Assembly (NCBI RefSeq): GCF_021347895.1
Contig: NC_067130.1
Coordinates: 26,185,817 to 26,249,816, forward strand
DNA from: Acanthochromis polyacanthus
Lineage: Eukaryota > Chordata > Actinopteri > Pomacentridae
Direction: 5' to 3'
Length of the DNA: 64,000 bases
Positions 46,371 through 61,380 of this stretch are shown one piece after another. Below the pieces are notes generated by a model, which saw only the letters and a list, made by a program, of their open reading frames with translations, was not told the DNA's origin and searched no databases. The position numbers were made by a program, and so were the translations under genes. Each line of letters starts with the position of its first letter. The stretch's first letter is position 1.

Positions 46371-47516
46371 CAATTTTTCGCGATTGATAAAACACTAAAT
46401 TCCATTCAATGCACACAGCCACCAACTGACTGCACACAATTCTCAAAAACAGGACTCTGGTGTCAAAGCCTTGAACCCTATTCATGGTTTGCATCCAGTT
46501 TCCAAAACTCTTGCACTTTTTTTGTTCCAAAAGACTGAACATGTTTTGGGCTGGGATCTTTCTGCATGGAGTTTGCATGTTCTCCCTGTGCTTGCGTGGG
46601 TTTTCTCCGGGCACTCCGGCTTCCTCCCACATTCCAAAAATATGCTGAGGTTAATTGATTACTCTAAATTGCCCGTAGGTGTGAATGTGGGAGTGATTGT
46701 TTGTCTGTATATGTAGCCCTGCGACAGACTGGAGACCTGTCCAGGGTGTCCCCTGCCTTCGCCCGAGTCAGCTGAGATAGACTCCAGCCCCCCCACGACC
46801 CTAGTGAGGATAAAGCGGTGTATAGAGAATGGATGGATGGATGAACACGTTTTTTGCTCATTTGAACACACTTTTCACTCATACCACACATTTTTCAAAA
46901 AGTGAACACAGCTGTCACAATTAGTTTATTATGATTGCTTAAACACGGTTCTGAAAGGAGGGCTCGGAATTTCAAAACACTACACACAATTAACACAACC
47001 ACACACACAATATGCAGAACACCTCAGATCCTGTGCAAAATTAAAAAAACTATATACACATTGATAAAAAACAGATTATGTTACCATATGAAACACACAC
47101 ATTTCATAAGGCTCAATTCTGTTTGAACCAGTTGCACACTGCTGTGTTTTACCTAACACAATTTTAGCAGTTCTAACTCTCAGCGATTAGATTACTGGAA
47201 GTGGAGTACACAGAGAAAGTGCAAATACACAACATGGTGAATTCACCAAACACAACACAAGATCAATGTTGCAGACTGTTGAAAATGTGATTGATTTCTC
47301 TTTATATAGCCAAAATCAGTCAACATGCAATGTCCTACTTTTGCTTTGTGTGTGCTAATTTTGAAAACAAAGTTCAAATTGTGACAGTAAAGTGCGCTAT
47401 TGACACAAGTGTGCAGTGCTTTGCAAATTGTGTCCTAATAAGGAAAACAAGATGCAGTGTTTTGGGAAATGTGTGCTATTTTTCGGGAACAGTGTCTTTT
47501 CAGTAGAGAAAAACTG
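46371..47516. mobile_element. CAGTTTTTCTC-family element, copy 4 (non-coding)
   Basis: Ends CAATTTTTCGCGATTGATAA (left) and CAGTTTTTCTCTACTGAAAA (right, reverse complement), TA on both sides (46369-46370, 47517-47518). The right 220 bp are about 90% identical to the left end of copy 3, with shared CAAAACACTGCA and AAAGCACTGCACACTTGTGT motifs. No transposase segment remains. A V-SINE-type insertion occupies 46548-46841; without it the element is about 840 bp, close to copy 2 in size. Confidence 0.8.
46548..46841 (+). mobile_element. V-SINE-type retrotransposon, copy B
   Basis: Contains GGAGTTTGCATGTTCTCCCT and GCGTGGGTTTTCTCCGGGCA, then CTCTAAATTGCCCGTAGGTG, the conserved central block of V-SINEs (as in zebrafish DANA). 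It ends with CGGTGTATAGAGAATGGATG and (GGAT)n. TSD TGAACATGTTTT/TGAACACGTTTT flanks it (46536-46547, 46842-46853). The tRNA-related head is missing, so it is 5'-truncated. Confidence 0.85.
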
Positions 47517-48190
47517 TAATATGTGCAGTAAACAAGGACAATGGATAGTATTCAGCAGTGTAGCTCTAAGCTATAAGGGCGGCTGTTATTTTCTTGCATG
47601 TATAAACATTTATGAAGATTAGGTGAGTGAAACTTGCTTTTTTATCTCCCTATGATGCAAATTTAATATCCAAATGCTAATTGTCCTATTTGCTCCCAGT
47701 GTGCCTGGATGGCGAGCTACATGACTTACTGCAGAGTAATCTAATAGATATTAAGAAGATGGGAGAAGCAGTGCAGTAGATATGGCTAAGGGAATAAGGG
47801 CTGGTTGATTTTGCCGTGTGACCTTTTCCAAATAAACTTTAAATTCACCTTATTTCCTCTATATCATCACGTGTATTATAACGATTTTAAGCTCGGCAAT
47901 TTGTAACATGCAAGCAGTGGGAGTTCAATGTTGTGTCGGGTGTACTTGGACTGGGAATACGGCTCCGGTTTGGATTGTTTATAGTGTGTGTATATTACTA
48001 TGAACACAGCACATAACAATTTGTATTGCCTTCATATTTTTATATCCAGCAGGGCTAATGGTAGAGATAAATATGGATAATGGAAATGAGAACAGTAGCT
48101 ACAGGCAGATGAGAGGACTAGAATATGATGGTTGACACACAGCGAGTTAAATGCACACACTACAGGTTGAACATTGGATTGCAACAAACT

Positions 48191-48194
<4 letters not shown>
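47517..48194. other. Unique sequence, no gene recognised
   Basis: About 47640-47900 is non-repetitive and moderately motif-rich (TTATCTCCC, CTAATTG, TAATAGATA). No coding evidence. Confidence 0.5.

Positions 48195-48256
<62 letters not shown>
48195..48256. repeat. (GT)n microsatellite
   Basis: About 31 GT units. Left border of the next element. Confidence 0.97.
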
Positions 48257-48258
<2 letters not shown>

Positions 48259-48527
48259 CTTGTACTTGCTACATTGTGAGAACCATTTTCTGCATTTAAC
48301 TATCAAAGTGAGGACATTTTTACAAAGTGAGGACATTTTGGCCGGTCCTCACTTTGAAACAGCCATGTTTGAGGGTGAAGACTTGTTTTTAGAGAACAGG
48401 TATGAATTGAGGTTTGGTTAGGGTTAGGGTAAGGATTAAGTTTAGGCAATCAGTTGTGATGGTTAAGGTTAGGGTAAGGCTCTAGGAAATGCATTACGCC
48501 TATGGATGTCCTCACTAAGATAGAAGT

Positions 48528-48533
<6 letters not shown>
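48257..48533 (-). mobile_element. Microsatellite-bounded repeat with TTAGGG hexamers and GAGGAC palindromes, copy 2
   Basis: In order: GTGAGAACC; a GTGAGGAC direct repeat; the palindrome CAAAGTGAGGAC/GTCCTCACTTTG; GGTTAGGGTTAGGGTAAGG-type hexamers (48414-48480); and TGTCCTCACTAAGAT next to the second GT tract. Reverse-complemented, this is the same architecture as 8675-8966, with similar outer motifs (GTGAGGACAT against GTGGGGACCT). Confidence 0.6.

Positions 48534-48617
<84 letters not shown>
48534..48617. repeat. (GT)n microsatellite
   Basis: About 42 GT units. Right border of the element at 48257-48533. Confidence 0.97.
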
Positions 48618-48620
<3 letters not shown>

Positions 48621-50164
48621 TCCTGGGATTGTTAGAAAAACTGAGGCTTTGGGATCATGGCTGGAAAGTTGAAGCCAGTCTTGACACCTGCTTGTGAACA
48701 AAACAGAGTTGTAGCAAAAATGCATCCCATGCAAAATATTGTTATACATAGACACTGGTTCGAAACAATATTATTTCACAGTGTTTAAAGGAAGTAGTAG
48801 AGGCATTAAGAAGGGTAACTTTATCATTTAAGTATCGGTATGTTCAATATTACGGCTACATGTAGAGGAAACTAAAACAATCCTTTGTGATTTGCATCTC
48901 AAGGTCCTTTACAAACCAACCTAATGATTTACAAAGCCTGCTCGGCATAGTTTGACTAATGGCATTGTGCACAATGCAATTGCTGGTGTCCTAGCTTCCT
49001 TATTTGGGAATAAACACAAAGACACACTTTCTCTCTGGTATTCATTTAATAATATTGATGACAATTCAGACTCAGATGTTAATATTGCTGGATAATTGTT
49101 TTAAAGGTAAAGAAAAGCTGATGCAAGATCTAAAGCATGTGCATTTTTTTCTGTGTAGTGAAACTCGACACCATCACTCTTTGTTGTAAATATGTAGGGT
49201 GAGTAAAGATGTTTACTCCTTACAGATGAGTCATCCAAGCATTCTTATGAAGTGTCAACCATTGCTATGTTAAATTTAGAATGTAAGCAGTGTTATTTTC
49301 TCATTGATACATCAGTTAAAGGAAGAAATCGTCTAAGATACTGGCCCAAACATCAGGAGCAGCTTATGGTTTGGTGCCTTTTGGGATTCACCTGGGATGG
49401 AACCAACAACCCTTCAATTACTAATCAAAAAAACTCTATCTACAGAGCACCATCCAACAAGTTTATACCGAAAATTACTTGATTAGGTTTCGGGTAAAAT
49501 CTCTTACAGAGTTTCAAGTCAATCAACCACATTTGGTGAGAGACACAGAGACAAAATTCATGGTCACCAAGTCAGATTCTTGCAGCACTGAACCTTCGAT
49601 GGTCTTCTGTAAACTAAATCCAAACCAGAAACTAACACAGCAAAAGACGACTGTGTCCATATCGTGAGCAGTTATATTCCAGTACAGACTTTACACATAA
49701 TATGGACCTGGTGATCAGCTGGTTTGTGGATTATTTTGAAACCTCGAGTTTAGACTTTAGCCGTTGCTTTTAAAACCAGATGTGATAAATGAAGAGTGAG
49801 ATAACTAGGAAGTGGAAGATGCTAAGCATGCTCATTCTGTAATGAGTTGTCAATCACAGAGAAACCATGCCCTGAAGGATACCTTCTTTATCGTTTGTAT
49901 TACTCTAAATGGAAAAATAATTTACTAAATGAACACCACAGTGTATTAACAGAGACTAACGGAGACAATAAACTAGAGCATAAACTCATTAGGAAAATGT
50001 TTTAAACAAACAAATCAAGTGGGAGGTAATTTTGTTTTCTCTTAAACTTCTGTGCAATTAGAAAGATGCAGGTTTAAGGCATGATTGGCTTCTCTTTTTA
50101 GATCCAGAGGATGCTGTAACAGGAGATATGTTTTAAATGAAAAGTATTTTCTATCAGTAAAATG
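48618..50164. other. Unique AT-rich sequence, no gene recognised
   Basis: The frames at 49004-49667 are short, lack domains and are treated as chance. Confidence 0.5.
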
Positions 50165-51170
50165 AGAAAAGATGACAACATACCATCTGGGGTGTCTGCA
50201 AACTCGAAAGGGGTTCTATCAGTCTGGTATCCAGTGAAAAATTTGATATTTTATGGGAATTGCACATGTGTGTGGCAAAATGGCTCCATAGCGTCACCTA
50301 CAAAATTGCAAGATGTGGTGATTAATCCAACAGGCAGGACGTTTCACCTACAGCTACAAAATTTTGTAGGCATATGCAGACCATGAGGACACACAAAAAA
50401 GTCGATTACATCCAGACGCTTAACTTAACAGAAAGTCAGCCATCTTGAATTAACTGTGAATTCTCTTTGAGATAAATTCTACATCGAGGTAATTAAGACC
50501 TCAAATTTGAACAGCCTATACAACACACCTTCCAGATGAAAAGTTATCGAAATGTTTCGGATATTTTCAAAAGCTATGAACTCAAACAGGGTAACCCCAA
50601 GAGAGTTCAAATTTGTCCAGGATGTACACCAGACGTGGGTGATCAAAAGTTATCAAGATGCTCTGCTAAAGTCTGAGGGCCTGCAAATGGTAGCCCCCAG
50701 AATTTTGCCATTTTGCCATGAAAGGAAATATTATGTAACTGGCCTGTACATGCTCCAATCTGCCTCAGACTTTACATGTGTGATCAGACTCCAGACTCCA
50801 GCCCTGATGACATTCACACACAGTGATAACGCCACCTGATGGATGAGCAAGAAGAGCTGTCTAAATCGCCTTATATGCTCCAGTATGCCTGAAACTTTAC
50901 ATGTGTTGTCAGAGTCCGGCCCTGCTGAATTCCACAGACCAATATGCAGTCACAGAGATAGCACCACCTGGTAGATGGACAGGAAGTGGTGCATAATTAG
51001 CCTGGACATGCACCAATCTACCTGAAACTTTACATGTGTGATCAAAGTCCAACCTTCATCACATCAATAGGCTGAAATACACTCTCAGCTGCAGCGCCAC
51101 CTGGTGGACATGCTTGGATTCACCAAACAGCAAGGATGTGAGGACCCATTAAACGTTGCTTGCAGCTTTA
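50165..51170. repeat. Dispersed repeat with about 130-bp internal units
   Basis: From about 50741 three variants of one unit follow each other (starts near 50742, 50868, 51001). Each has CCTG(T/G)ACATGC-like text, CTGAAACTTTACATGTGTGA and a GCGCCACCTGGTGGA-type block. The 5' part (50165-50740) is unlike the units. It ends GTTGCTTGCAGCTTTAATTA, the usual end of this repeat in fish genomes. No ORF with a domain. Confidence 0.65.
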
Positions 51171-51208
51171 ATTATTACTGATTCTAGTAATCTAGAATCA
51201 GTAATAAT
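51171..51208. repeat. Perfect 17-bp hairpin at the end of the repeat
   Basis: ATTATTACTGATTCTAG, loop TAAT, then the exact reverse complement. Lies directly after the dispersed repeat. Confidence 0.95.
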
Positions 51209-54278
<3,070 letters not shown>

Positions 54279-54307
54279 CATTGGTCTTTTTTTTTTTTTT
54301 TTTTTTT

Positions 54308-56260
54308 ATGGATGGAAATTCCTAAGCAGTTGCACCAACTGAAAGCAAGCATTTCTGCTTGCCTGACAAATGTGCAAGAGAGGGAGAAAAAAAAACGCAG
54401 GCGTTGTATAATACACAGCAACACAATGCACAGCAACAAAAAGAACACCTCCACATCCTCCCCAGAGGAGTGGGAGAGCAGAAAATAAAACTTTATCTCA
54501 GGCAAACCCTCTTTGTGTTTCCACCAGCATTCACTCAAGTAAAGCTGCAGATGGGGCTTTGGGAAGTATTATGGGCGTGTGGACTTATGAGAACCACATC
54601 CCTATAAATATTATATTAAGTAAGGCTCAGATTTTAATGAAAAGTTAATATTTTGAATTTAGAAATCTACCACAGTGGATACAGGACGTACAATTCCCTA
54701 AATTGCCTTTCGAGTCAGTCAGTCACAGCAGCTGAGGCAATGATTTGATTTGCTCTGATTTTGATATACAGTTCACAGAAAAGGACAAGAACCAGTCAGT
54801 CTCAAAGCCAATTGGAGAACCTTTAAAACTATATATGTGTTAAAGTTACTAAGTCAGTGCAAAAGAGAAATAAGTAAATAAATAGAAGTGATGAAGGAAT
54901 TAATGTACAAGCAAAAGAATAAATAAATAAAGACAACAACAATAAAGAATTAAAAGGAAACAGAGCAGAGGAATAAGAGCAAAAACAAAAACAAAAGATT
55001 CAAATTCAGAAAGTTAAAGAGTAAGAACAACAATTATTGCCCAATTTGGAAAAAAGAGAAGATGAAGATGGCTGGATGACTCAGTTCAGAGAGAGAAAAT
55101 TAAGTTCCCTCAGGCGTCAGTGTTAACCAGAGTTTAGGGTGTTGCAATACAGACAATAAAAAGCAAAAATACACATAAAAACAAAAAAAAAACAAAAAAA
55201 CAAAATTATTTCTAAATGTTGTGTTACAGGTGAATGCAGCACACGATGTTTCTGCAAAATTAATGTACCCAGAAAAAAAAAATCCTGCTATGGCAGGAAT
55301 TTTGATTCAGTGCAATTTGATGCAACAAGAACACAAAGAAGCTGACTGCCAGTTTGGTTCAATAAATTGATAAATTGTGATTTCAACTGATATTAACAAA
55401 CACTGAGCCTTTTTTTCACAAAATTACAAAGAACAGGAATGTCTTCTATTACCTATTTCCATCATGAATGTGGAGTCTTTGGGGTCTTAACATCCACAAA
55501 TAGTTGCACAAGTACAGTAAGTTGTACTGACTATCATCAGAAATACAGAATTAACATGATTAGGACAACCTAGTAAATATTTCCCTGCACATCACTGATG
55601 AGAGTAATATTTGCAGTTTCTCTGGACAGGAGAATTTAATTCCTGAAAAAAACAACTGCCAGCAAATTTTGAGCTCCCAGTCCTCACTGCATAAGGGCAA
55701 AATTGTTTCTTTTCTGCTCTCGGAAACAATAATTGATGTAGACTGGGTATTTGGAATATTGAATGTGTCCTACTGATTCTACTTAACTGTTGCTTTGTTA
55801 CTTAGTGTTCTGACTGGCTGTAGAACTGTGAGCAGGTCTAACTCAGCCCTCTGACCTCCATGGTGCACTGAACATTTGCATGTATGTGATCAGTAACGAG
55901 TGGCAGAATGACTGTAGTTCTCTGCCTGTGATAGACAGATCAACTAAGGCTTCTAACTAACAAGACAATCAAGACGTTAGACAGGTTGGATCTGTTTGGG
56001 TTTTTTTTTTTTTTTTTTCTTTAAATCTGCCATAAGCTTTCTTTCAGGAAAACACAAAGAAACAAAAGTCACACTGTAAAAACTGCACAAGTAACAAAGC
56101 TTGAGGCTGTCATTTTAAACTATTCATTGAACACCCTTTAGATCGACAAATGCATCAAAAAAGCACCGAGAGACTGGTCGTTACAGTTTTGTCTGAGCAT
56201 AATTTGAAAAACAAAGCAAAGCTTACAAAGACATTTATTGATTTGGCTGACTAAAGATAT
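54308..56260. other. Unique AT-rich sequence, no gene recognised
   Basis: A-rich around 54840-55210, with T and A homopolymers (for example 56000-56018). Nothing else recognised. Confidence 0.5.
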
Positions 56261-56281
56261 CAGGGCACGGCTGGTATAAAT
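56261..56281 (+). mobile_element. Solo terminus of the TTF-finger hAT
   Basis: CAGGGCACGGCTGGTATAAA matches the left terminus of the copies at 32992 and 44472 with one inserted base, then homology stops. It may be a deletion remnant or, given its shortness, a coincidence. Confidence 0.45.
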
Positions 56282-58434
56282 GTTTCTTCCATTTTTTTAC
56301 CTCAAAACAGAAGTGTTTCTCAGCATAATATATTCAGTGTAGCAATTCAGTGGACCAAGTTGAATGCAGTGGAAACAGTGGAAAGGAGCTTATATTTACT
56401 ACGAGGAGGCATGCATTAAGCTTAGCACAGAGGAGAGGTGGAGTATGACAAAAAAAAAGTCCTAGGAACTGGAGCTTTAGATGATGAATGGCTGCTAGTG
56501 TGTAGGTGGAGCTTAAGGAACTACTTACGACCATTAGCAGCAGTGTATGTGTTTATATACAATGAAAATAAAAATGTGCAAAGCAGATTCTAAAATTTGA
56601 AAGAGTAATGAATGCTGCAAGAAGACTTCATGAAAACTTTATGACAATGTTTGTGCCTGATGCGAATATATATTGCACAGGAGCCAAATATTCACAAGTT
56701 ACCCAATGTGTTGATGTGTTGATATTGTTCCAAGAAGTAGAGAAAAGGCAATGTCAGAGCAGCTGCCGACCTCGAGTTGTCTGGCTTTGCAGCAAGCTTC
56801 ATCTTGCTATCATAGGAAGTATGAAGAAAAAAATATCTGCAGCACCAGACACTGCACTGACCTCATTAACAAAAGTGGATGCAGGAGGTTGATTCAACAT
56901 TACACCAAAAACAACCCATGGAAAATCTTCTCCTAAAGAAATCTTATTTATTATTTGAAAGCTAGTAGTATTAGAATGTATTGCAGCAAATGAGCAATAC
57001 AATTAAAAAATGGCTGAATGTCCAGTCACAACATGTGTGGTGGCACATTTTAAATACACAAATCTCTGCAGCATCACAGAGAGACAAAATAAACTCCATT
57101 TTTTACCTTGAGATTGATATGTCTTCATATGAGTAACAAATGACTGATTCATTTGCAGCATGTGGGCAGAAGTGAGGTCGGCTATATGAACATGTTTGGA
57201 CTCTTTGGCAGCTGACCTTGATTGTGAAAAGCACAAATCCGATGTGCCTGTTTTAAGACCACATCATTGCAAAGATTATGTAGATGTCTGAGTACATGTG
57301 AACTTTTTTTTTTTTTTTCAAACAGGAGACCCCCCAAAATGCCTGCTACAGCTGGGATTCACTAATCAGCAGCTTGAGCAGAGATGACAGAGGGAAATAA
57401 AGAAAACCTTCCGTCTGTTATCAATACCTGCAATTCATCTATTATAGTGCTGGGGTGTAATTTGGTCACACTCAAGAAGCTGCCATCTGTAATTATTTCC
57501 ATTTGTTTGAAAAATGAAGAAATCACTCAGATCTGGGTGCAGGAACATGAAACTGACTGGGATAGATTGATATATTTTGGATTTAAAATGAAAAAGTGCC
57601 CCATTTAGTTGCTGTTCCAATGAAGTGATGAAAAGTCATACAATAGCAGAGGGACAAAAGCAAGCAAGTAAGAGGTAGGCTGTAGATATGTCAAGAAAAG
57701 GCGAGGGAGGGGAGAAAAAAGGGGGAGGAAAAAAACCTCACGAGAATCTGTTTTGGAAGATGCTAATAGAATCTTACAATGTGAATGAGTGGAAGGGACA
57801 GTAACCAAATGAGAAGTCAGCAATGATCCTGACACACAAAGGCCTCGTGGGACAAAAGATGGAGGGAGAAATGTAACTTGCGACAAAAAAAGAGGAAATT
57901 AAAAAAGCCATTCTCACAGGGTTGTGAAAGGCAAGGTTTATAAGCCCTTGTCACGTACTCCCAATAGGCATAACCCCATTTTCATATACAACTAATTTAA
58001 TCAAGGTGACTTCTCCTTCCTGCCTCTCCCAGGATAAAGGCGGGATTTTGCTGTTCCCTTGTGCCCACAAGCCAACATATGCTAAGATTTCTGTCTGGGG
58101 TTCATCCTCAATTCAAGCTCAGTGCGGCACAATCCAGTCTGTACTGTGGATAGCCTCTCCTCTCCTGTATTCTCCAGAGAAACCTTGTTGTTTTAATGAC
58201 TGCCCTAAAACCTTTTTTTTTTTCTGTGCCGTGCCCATTATTTTCTATCTTTTGAAGGTCAGAAAATTTGCTTTGACTCTCTCTGAACATACAGGAGTTG
58301 AAACAGAATATTTAATATAACTACTGAATCAAAACTAAAGCTGAAATCGACATTTCTGTGTATTTGTAAAGTAAAATAATAAGGTGGAGAAACATTTGAA
58401 GGAACATTTTGACAGGAGCGTTGCCTCCACAGTA
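56282..58434. other. Unique sequence, no gene recognised
   Basis: The frame at 56608-56892 (94 codons) has no recognised domain. T runs at 57306-57318 and 58210-58220. Confidence 0.5.
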
Positions 58435-58803
58435 CACTACCGTTCAAAAGTTTGGGGTCACCCAGACAATTTCATGTTTTCCATGAAAACTCACACTTTT
58501 ATTCATGTGCTAACATACTTGCACAGAGGTTTAATGGTCATCAATTAGCCTTTCAACACCATTAGCTAACACAATATACCTTTAGAACACAGGAGTGAGG
58601 GTTGCTGGAAATGGGCCACTGTACCTCTATGTGGATATTCCATTAAAAATCAACTGTTTCCAGCTAGAATAGTCCTTAACCACATTAGCAATGTCTAGAC
58701 TGTATTTCTGATTCATTTAATGTTATTTTCACTGAGAAATAAAAAACTTTTCTTTGAGATATAGTGACATTTCTAAGTGATCCCAAACTTTTGAACGGTA
58801 CTG
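58435..58803. mobile_element. Tc1/mariner-type MITE, copy 2
   Basis: 369 bp, TA on both sides (58433-58434, 58804-58805). Ends CACTACCGTTCAAAAGTTTG and CAGTACCGTTCAAAAGTTTG (right, reverse complement). Same family and direction as 4288-4644 and better preserved. No coding content. Confidence 0.9.
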
Positions 58804-59626
58804 TATATTAATTTGTTTCATAGCTTTGAAATGTTGCAAAATATATGGACACACAAACTCATTTTTTCCTGTTAATAATCAGTTCCATCTATCATTCCAT
58901 CCTTTCTACAGATTTCCGTGTTGGTGCTTCCCTGTTTGCATCTTCAAAGACTTATTTTAAGACCCAAATTAGCTGTGACAGAATCGACCATGTGACAGAG
59001 AAGAAAGAGAGCAAAAATAAAATCAAAGTCTGCTGTGTCAGTGGATGCCGTGCTGGGGTTTATGGTCTTGTACAATTGGTTTGGTAAACAGCTGCTTCTC
59101 ACACATCAAAGAGCCACAAGGGTAGGGATGTTTGAGCGAAGAAGTGCGAGGATCTGTTCCTTTATCCCGACTTACTCTGCCGATGCATGGAAAGTAATGC
59201 AAAGTTATGGCAGACTGATACCGTTGACCTTTACCACTGTAAATGTGAGGGTATATATTGACTTTTTCTCTGCTGATAAGATGAAAATCAAAATGGATTC
59301 CTGGATGGAGTGGTATGACTCTTAAAACCTCGGCACGCAGGATTGTGATTCATGTAGCTGACATGAGGTTACTGACACCAAGAACGTGGACTTGGATGAT
59401 TATTAGCCAATAATTGATTTACGTGGTCATGTGGCTGAAGAGAGATGTTGGTCTGTCAGTCAGTGTGTTATGCCTTTCTAGTGCTCTGGTTTATGACTAA
59501 AAATGTAAAAAACATAGTGAATTTTACATCCTGTTTCCATCAGTAACACAAATACTGACATTTGCAGAAAATGTTAGCATGCCAACATGCTAAATTGGAA
59601 GGCATGTAGGAGATGTGCACCACTTA
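58804..59626. other. Unique sequence, no gene recognised
   Basis: Two overlapping short frames (58845-59325) lack domains. Confidence 0.5.
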
Positions 59627-59627
59627 A

Positions 59628-59850
59628 GAATCCATCCATCCATTATCTATACACCGCTTAACCCTCATTAGGGTTGTGGGGTGGGGGGGATTCTGGAGCC
59701 TATCTCACCTGAATTGGAGCGTAGGCAGGAGACACACACTGGACAGGTCACCAGTCTAGCACAGGGCTACATCCACAGACGAACAATCACATTTGCATTC
59801 ACACCTACGGACAATTTAGAGGTACCAATTAACCTGAGCATTTTTTAGAA
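59628..59850 (-). mobile_element. V-SINE-type retrotransposon, copy C
   Basis: Minus strand: CTCTAAATTGTCCGTAGGTG, then TGTGCTAGACTGGTGACCTG, CGGTGTATAGATAATGGATG and a (GGAT)n tail at the left. The left flank TTAAGAATCC resembles TTTAGAATCC at the other side (59853-59862), a possible TSD. More diverged than copies A and B. Confidence 0.8.
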
Positions 59851-59860
59851 TTTTTTAGAA

Positions 59861-60263
59861 TCCTTCGCTTTCTGTTGTCCATGTTCAGTGTGGTACACAC
59901 CTTTTCACCAAACAGCAGGGTGACTACTTGTCTCCCTTTAAATAGGCAGACTGACTGATTATGAGTTTGGAAACACCTGTGATGTCAATTAAATGACACA
60001 CCTGAGTTAATCATGTCACTCTGGTCAAATAGTTTTCAATCTTTTATAGAGGTACCATCATTTTTGTCCAGGCCTGTTTCATTAGTTTGTTTTTTTAAAT
60101 AATTATGTTAATCAACAATTCAAAAGTAATGGCTGTTTTTGATTATTTAATTTTCAATAAATTTTTATTTATTGTTACTTTTGTGAGTTTCAAGTGATTT
60201 CAGTGAGAATTGTGGGTTTTTCCTTCTTTAACTGAGGGGTACCAACAATTTTGTCCACGTGTG
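59861..60263 (-). mobile_element. Tc1 transposon fragment, 5' end only
   Basis: Reverse complement of 14388-14790 of the complete Tc1: outer and inner direct repeats, leader and the first codons of the transposase (initiator complement at 59879-59881). Only a few differences in about 400 bp, such as one A fewer in an A run and TTTATTG for TTGATTG. TA follows at 60264-60265. The rest of the element is lost at the junction with the V-SINE flank. Confidence 0.93.
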
Positions 60264-60265
60264 TA

Positions 60266-60779
60266 TATACATACATATAACAAGGAGCTAGACTAGAACG
60301 GGATAGAGTTTATTTACATTTACAATACACAGGTACATTGTTGTGTGTTTCCCTGAGTAAGTAACACTTCACACCCCACCCTGTCAAACTCATCAGGTTT
60401 AAAATGTTTGCTGCAGAGCACCGACTCATCACTTGCAGCAAACCCCACTCTCCTCAAAGCTGCTTCCTACTTTCTCCTCAGCCGAAAGTCTTTGGGAAAC
60501 CAACATGGAGTAAAAACAATAGACAAAAAAGTATATGTCTGTACACAACAGGATATCTAAAAATAAATCATGCTACTAAATTAAGGACAAAGAACAGAAG
60601 TAGCCAATATTCTGGAGACCAAAGTTATTTAATTTTATCAGTATAACATTGTTTAGTAACATTTCAATTATGTGAGAGCAGTCCTAAAGAATTGCCTGAA
60701 ATCCCAATCATAAAATGGGTTTGGAGGAAGAACATGGATGCTAATCTGGATATATGTGAGTTAGGCTTTATAACTACTA
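60266..60779. other. Spacer, no gene recognised
   Basis: AT-rich, no recognised feature. Confidence 0.5.
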
Positions 60780-61025
60780 TTGGTAGTATTGGTGGTATTA
60801 ATAGTAATGCGACTACGAGTAGTAGTAGTAATACACCAACTACTGCTGCTGATACTGTCACTGCTACTACAACTTGTAATACTATTACAAATGCTGACAC
60901 TTCTACTACTCTAACGGCTATTTATACTACTACTGCTGCTTGAACTTTTGGTATTACTATTACTGCTGTGTGTACTTTTAGTATTACTACTACTACTGCT
61001 TGTACAGCTATACTACAGCTACTAA
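60780..61025. repeat. Imperfect trinucleotide (ACT/GTA)n region
   Basis: Drifted ACT, TAG and GCT triplets over about 245 bp. It produces a Thr-rich frame on the plus strand (60692-60943) that is a by-product of the repeat. Confidence 0.85.
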
Positions 61026-61194
61026 TAATCATCTAGTGTTTGGTTGTCCAGCTGTTAGCTTGCGTTAGTGTTTTGCTAGCGGCTAACTGGTTAGCTCTCA
61101 TAGACTCTGAACAAGATTTAACAATGAAAAAAGAACCAAAAAAAATTCTTACCTATTGAAAGTTATTCCAAGTTTCCTTGTCTCCAACGTTCGA

Positions 61195-61380
61195 CGTAGT
61201 GTGCAATTAAATGCAGCGCAATGAGCCGGCATTGTTTAAAATGCCGTAAAATGCAGAAGGGGCCAGAACGAGGGGGGGTCCGTGACGTCACTTTCCTGCG
61301 CCACTTGAGAATGCATTTGCATTTGAATTATGAGACACTTTTTGCGGGGGAACACAAAAATGCAAAAGCATTTCTGAGTT
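61195..61380. repeat. Dispersed AATGCAAAAGCATT-type repeat, head
   Basis: Leads into the tandem units and shares their CAAAAATGCAAAAGCATTTC motif. Contains a short G run and GTGACGTCAC (61281-61290). Probably part of the same dispersed repeat; family unknown to me. Confidence 0.5.

Noticed and set aside
56608..56892. 94-codon frame MNAARRLHENF...
   Set aside because: No family resemblance, no promoter or splice context.
60692..60943. Thr-rich 83-codon frame
   Set aside because: Product of the imperfect trinucleotide repeat.
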